A stretch of DNA of 7,524 bases from Anaerolineae bacterium (lineage in GTDB: Bacteria > Chloroflexota > Anaerolineae > Aggregatilineales > Aggregatilineaceae). Below the pieces are notes generated by a model. That model saw only the letters and a program-made list of their open reading frames with translations. It did no database searches and was not told where the DNA came from. Position numbers and translations under genes: made by a program. This document shows, piece by piece, positions 5,382-7,524 of the stretch. The DNA is taken from the NCBI GenBank assembly GCA_016929355.1, contig JAFGJA010000256.1, forward strand, positions 1-7,524, in the 5' to 3' direction. Position 1 is the first letter of the stretch. Every line of letters starts with the position of its first letter.

Positions 5382-7524
5382 ATGCGCATACGAGCCATCA
5401 TTTTATTAGCGACGATCCTGCTCGCCATCATTGCATTGGCAGCAGTCCTATTTTTGCCCCGCCCTGATCTGCCTACCCTGCCCTGGGTGGAAATTGTAGG
5501 CGTCGCAGGCTTTTTACTGGCGCTGCGGTTCGTGATGGCGACAAGCGATCATGTGCGCCGCTTACTCTATCTCTGGCTCGTCTTTATGAGCGGCGCGGGC
5601 CTGATCTTGCTGGCAACCAATACCGGTTGGGCGGGGACATTCGCCCTTTTGAGCGCACCTATCGCCGGATTCGTGCTGCTAACGTATTTCTCCGAAGTTT
5701 ATAACCGGCGCGCGGGTGGTGTCCTGTTCCTGATCACGCTGCTGGCTTACATCGCAGGACTGGCCGTTTTCGCGTTCTACACCTACGCCCTGGCGGGTCT
5801 GCTATTGTACGGGCTGGCGCTGGCGGGGATCACGCTGGTTGCGAGCTGGAACCTGATCCAACATCTACGGGGCGCAACCAGCCGCATCGATACAAGCGAT
5901 ACCTCCCAGCTCTTTCTCAGCATTGGCTTGAGCATCGCGCTCGCTGTCGGACTGTTGATCATCACCGGATCGTTCGCCCAAAACGACAATCCGATCATCG
6001 GCCTGCTGCAACCGTTCGTGGTGATCGCGGTGGGCATCGTCGCGCTGAGTCTGCTGCGGGATCGCTTATCCGTCCTGGCGGACAATGAAGCGCCGGGCGT
6101 ATTTGCGCCGCTCGATGCGCTGCATTATCTTATTTTGCCGTTCCTGGCGGGTTGGGCGATCCTGACCGTGCTGCAACTCAACCTGACGCTGCTGAACGTG
6201 TATATCATTCAAATCCTGGCGATGGCGCTGCTAGCCCTGATCGGTGACTTGCTGCGGCACGGCATGTATCACCCAACGAGCGAAGCGGCGCGCGATGTGC
6301 CCGTCGATACCCGGCTGCGTGACCCGTTGATCCTGCTGATGTGGGCCGCGCTGATCGGTTATGCGGTGCTGCGTTATGGACAGGGGACCTGCTGGGAAAT
6401 GCTGGCCGCGCTCGTGGTGTGTTTTTTCCCGGCCACGATCATGATCGTGATCCTGCTGCTGCGCGACACCCTCACCCAACCACTACCGGAAGCCGCACGG
6501 CGTGATTACACCTTCTGGGGCCGATTCCGGGCGAGTTATCGCTATAATGATCCGTTGGAACGGCAGCTAGCCGAATACGCAGACCGGGAACAACCGGAAT
6601 CGATCACCGAGATCATCGCCGCGATCCCGACGACGATCTCTCTGCTGCGCGCGTTAGGCTGGACTGCCGTTTACGTGTTCAGCCTGTATGCGCTGGTCCA
6701 GGCGGGCACGGGGCGATCTGATGGGGCCGAACTGACCGGGCTGGCGCTGGCGCTGCCTGTTTTGTGCTGGTGGCTGGTCCAACATGCGAATCTGACGCGC
6801 CGCATGGCGTACCTGCATGAGTTTGACGAAACCGTTACCATCCTGCGCGATCAAATCCGGTTAGGCACATCGCTGCTGTTGACCATCGAAGCATTGGCAC
6901 GTCAGGCTCCGCCGCTTTTCAGGAATGCGTTCCGGCAGGTCTTGATCAGCGTGCAAATCGGGATTCCGCTCGCTGACGCCATGTGGCAGTGTATCGGGAA
7001 TAAGCGTATCCCCGAACTGAGTTACCTGTCCGATACGATTTTGATGCCGCAGACCATCAATGCAAACGCCACGCAGAACTTGCCGCCGAGCCTGACCCGG
7101 CTCAAAGACCTGCACCATCTGCGGTTTCCGGCGACCTATTCGCTTAGTTTGCTCACGCTGCTGCCGCATCTGATCGTGCTGCTGGCGAGTCTGTTCGCCA
7201 TTGCCCTGATCCCGGTGCAGTTGGCGTCGTTTGCGCTGGCTGACACATTTAGCCACTTGAGCGGTTGGCCGTCAGGCGTGATCGGGTTAGGCGTGGGCGG
7301 CATCGTGATCGGCTGCATCCAGAGCGCGCGCTATGAGCGCATTCTGGTGCATACGGCGCTGCGCTACCGCGTCACGGCGCTGTGGCTCACCGAACTGGCG
7401 CTGTATCTGCTAGGCGCGATTGGCTTGCTGGCGCTGTGGCTGTCGAATTGGACATACGATGGCAAGGCGGACGTGCTGGCGCTGGCAGCGGGTGTGTTAG
7501 CCACCACAATCAGTCTGCGGTTGA
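5382..7524 (+). CDS. Large polytopic membrane protein with a T2SSF (GspF/TadB/TadC)-like region, 3' end outside window
   Basis: The frame is open from the ATG at 5382 to the window edge, giving 714 complete codons and no stop. The protein starts with a hydrophobic helix (5-25). About twelve membrane segments fall before residue 365, followed by a cytosolic-looking stretch (about 366-425) containing DPLERQLAEYADRE at 390-403. Two more segments precede residue 470. Residues 475-575 resemble a T2SSF domain: an RRMAYLHEFDE opening, an LGTSLLLTIEALA stretch around G495 (compare the family's aGxsLxxAL) and IGIPLADAM at 526-534. Hydrophobic segments resume at 585-612, with about three more after. 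This order matches TadB/TadC, but the long N-terminal membrane part does not. Start evidence is moderate: AAGGA overlaps the previous stop, 12 bases upstream. It is probably cotranscribed with the ATPase gene. A platform or assembly role is inferred, not shown. Confidence 0.8.
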   Translation, partial: MRIRAIILLATILLAIIALAAVLFLPRPDLPTLPWVEIVGVAGFLLALRFVMATSDHVRRLLYLWLVFMSGAGLILLATNTGWAGTFALLSAPIAGFVLLTYFSEVYNRRAGGVLFLITLLAYIAGLAVFAFYTYALAGLLLYGLALAGITLVASWNLIQHLRGATSRIDTSDTSQLFLSIGLSIALAVGLLIITGSFAQNDNPIIGLLQPFVVIAVGIVALSLLRDRLSVLADNEAPGVFAPLDALHYLILPFLAGWAILTVLQLNLTLLNVYIIQILAMALLALIGDLLRHGMYHPTSEAARDVPVDTRLRDPLILLMWAALIGYAVLRYGQGTCWEMLAALVVCFFPATIMIVILLLRDTLTQPLPEAARRDYTFWGRFRASYRYNDPLERQLAEYADREQPESITEIIAAIPTTISLLRALGWTAVYVFSLYALVQAGTGRSDGAELTGLALALPVLCWWLVQHANLTRRMAYLHEFDETVTILRDQIRLGTSLLLTIEALARQAPPLFRNAFRQVLISVQIGIPLADAMWQCIGNKRIPELSYLSDTILMPQTINANATQNLPPSLTRLKDLHHLRFPATYSLSLLTLLPHLIVLLASLFAIALIPVQLASFALADTFSHLSGWPSGVIGLGVGGIVIGCIQSARYERILVHTALRYRVTALWLTELALYLLGAIGLLALWLSNWTYDGKADVLALAAGVLATTISLRL

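Noticed and set aside
6861..7256. Minus-strand open frame of 131 codons opposite the membrane gene
   Set aside because: The plus-strand frame is continuously open and strongly hydrophobic with family-like motifs. The Gln/Arg-rich minus translation is its antisense shadow.
7522..7524. TGA at the last three bases as the stop of the membrane gene
   Set aside because: The last in-frame codon is 7521-7523 (TTG), so this TGA is out of frame and the gene continues beyond the window.

Overview
The window carries four protein genes in two divergent pairs around a roughly 306-base intergenic region. No RNA gene, CRISPR array, insertion sequence or phage gene was seen. The organism is probably a member of the Chloroflexota, perhaps Anaerolineae-like. 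This is an inference from three things: the TPR-like segment of the large ATPase, in a style I associate with that phylum; intergenic palindromes opening with GTAGGGGC; and moderately high GC. No rRNA or marker gene is present to confirm it.

Left part (minus strand, positions 142-2345): two genes read leftward as a tight operon with an 11-base gap. The upstream gene encodes a sugar phosphate isomerase/epimerase-type TIM barrel, and the downstream gene a Gfo/Idh/MocA-family NAD(P)-dependent oxidoreductase. This pairing is common in catabolism of inositols, rare sugars and glycosides. The two proteins probably act on the same or consecutive intermediates, but the substrate cannot be read from the sequence.

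Middle (2346-2651): a divergent intergenic region with a -10-like box for each direction and a 69-base structured element (2474-2542) built from two hairpins with complementary ends. A shorter relative of its first hairpin, sharing the GTAGGGGC opening, lies at 87-111 beyond the end of the leftward operon.

Right part (plus strand, 2652-7524): two genes 15 bases apart. The first is a 904-residue protein with an N-terminal P-loop ATPase of the STAND/archaeal-ATPase kind, a winged-helix-like segment, a TPR-like helical segment, a long low-complexity acidic linker and a C-terminal cluster of membrane segments. The second runs off the window; its visible 714 residues contain about 17 membrane segments and, after residue 475, a stretch resembling the GspF/TadB/TadC (T2SSF) platform fold. 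I recognise neither as a named gene. Together they may form an ATPase/membrane module of unknown function, and they are the most interesting part of the window.
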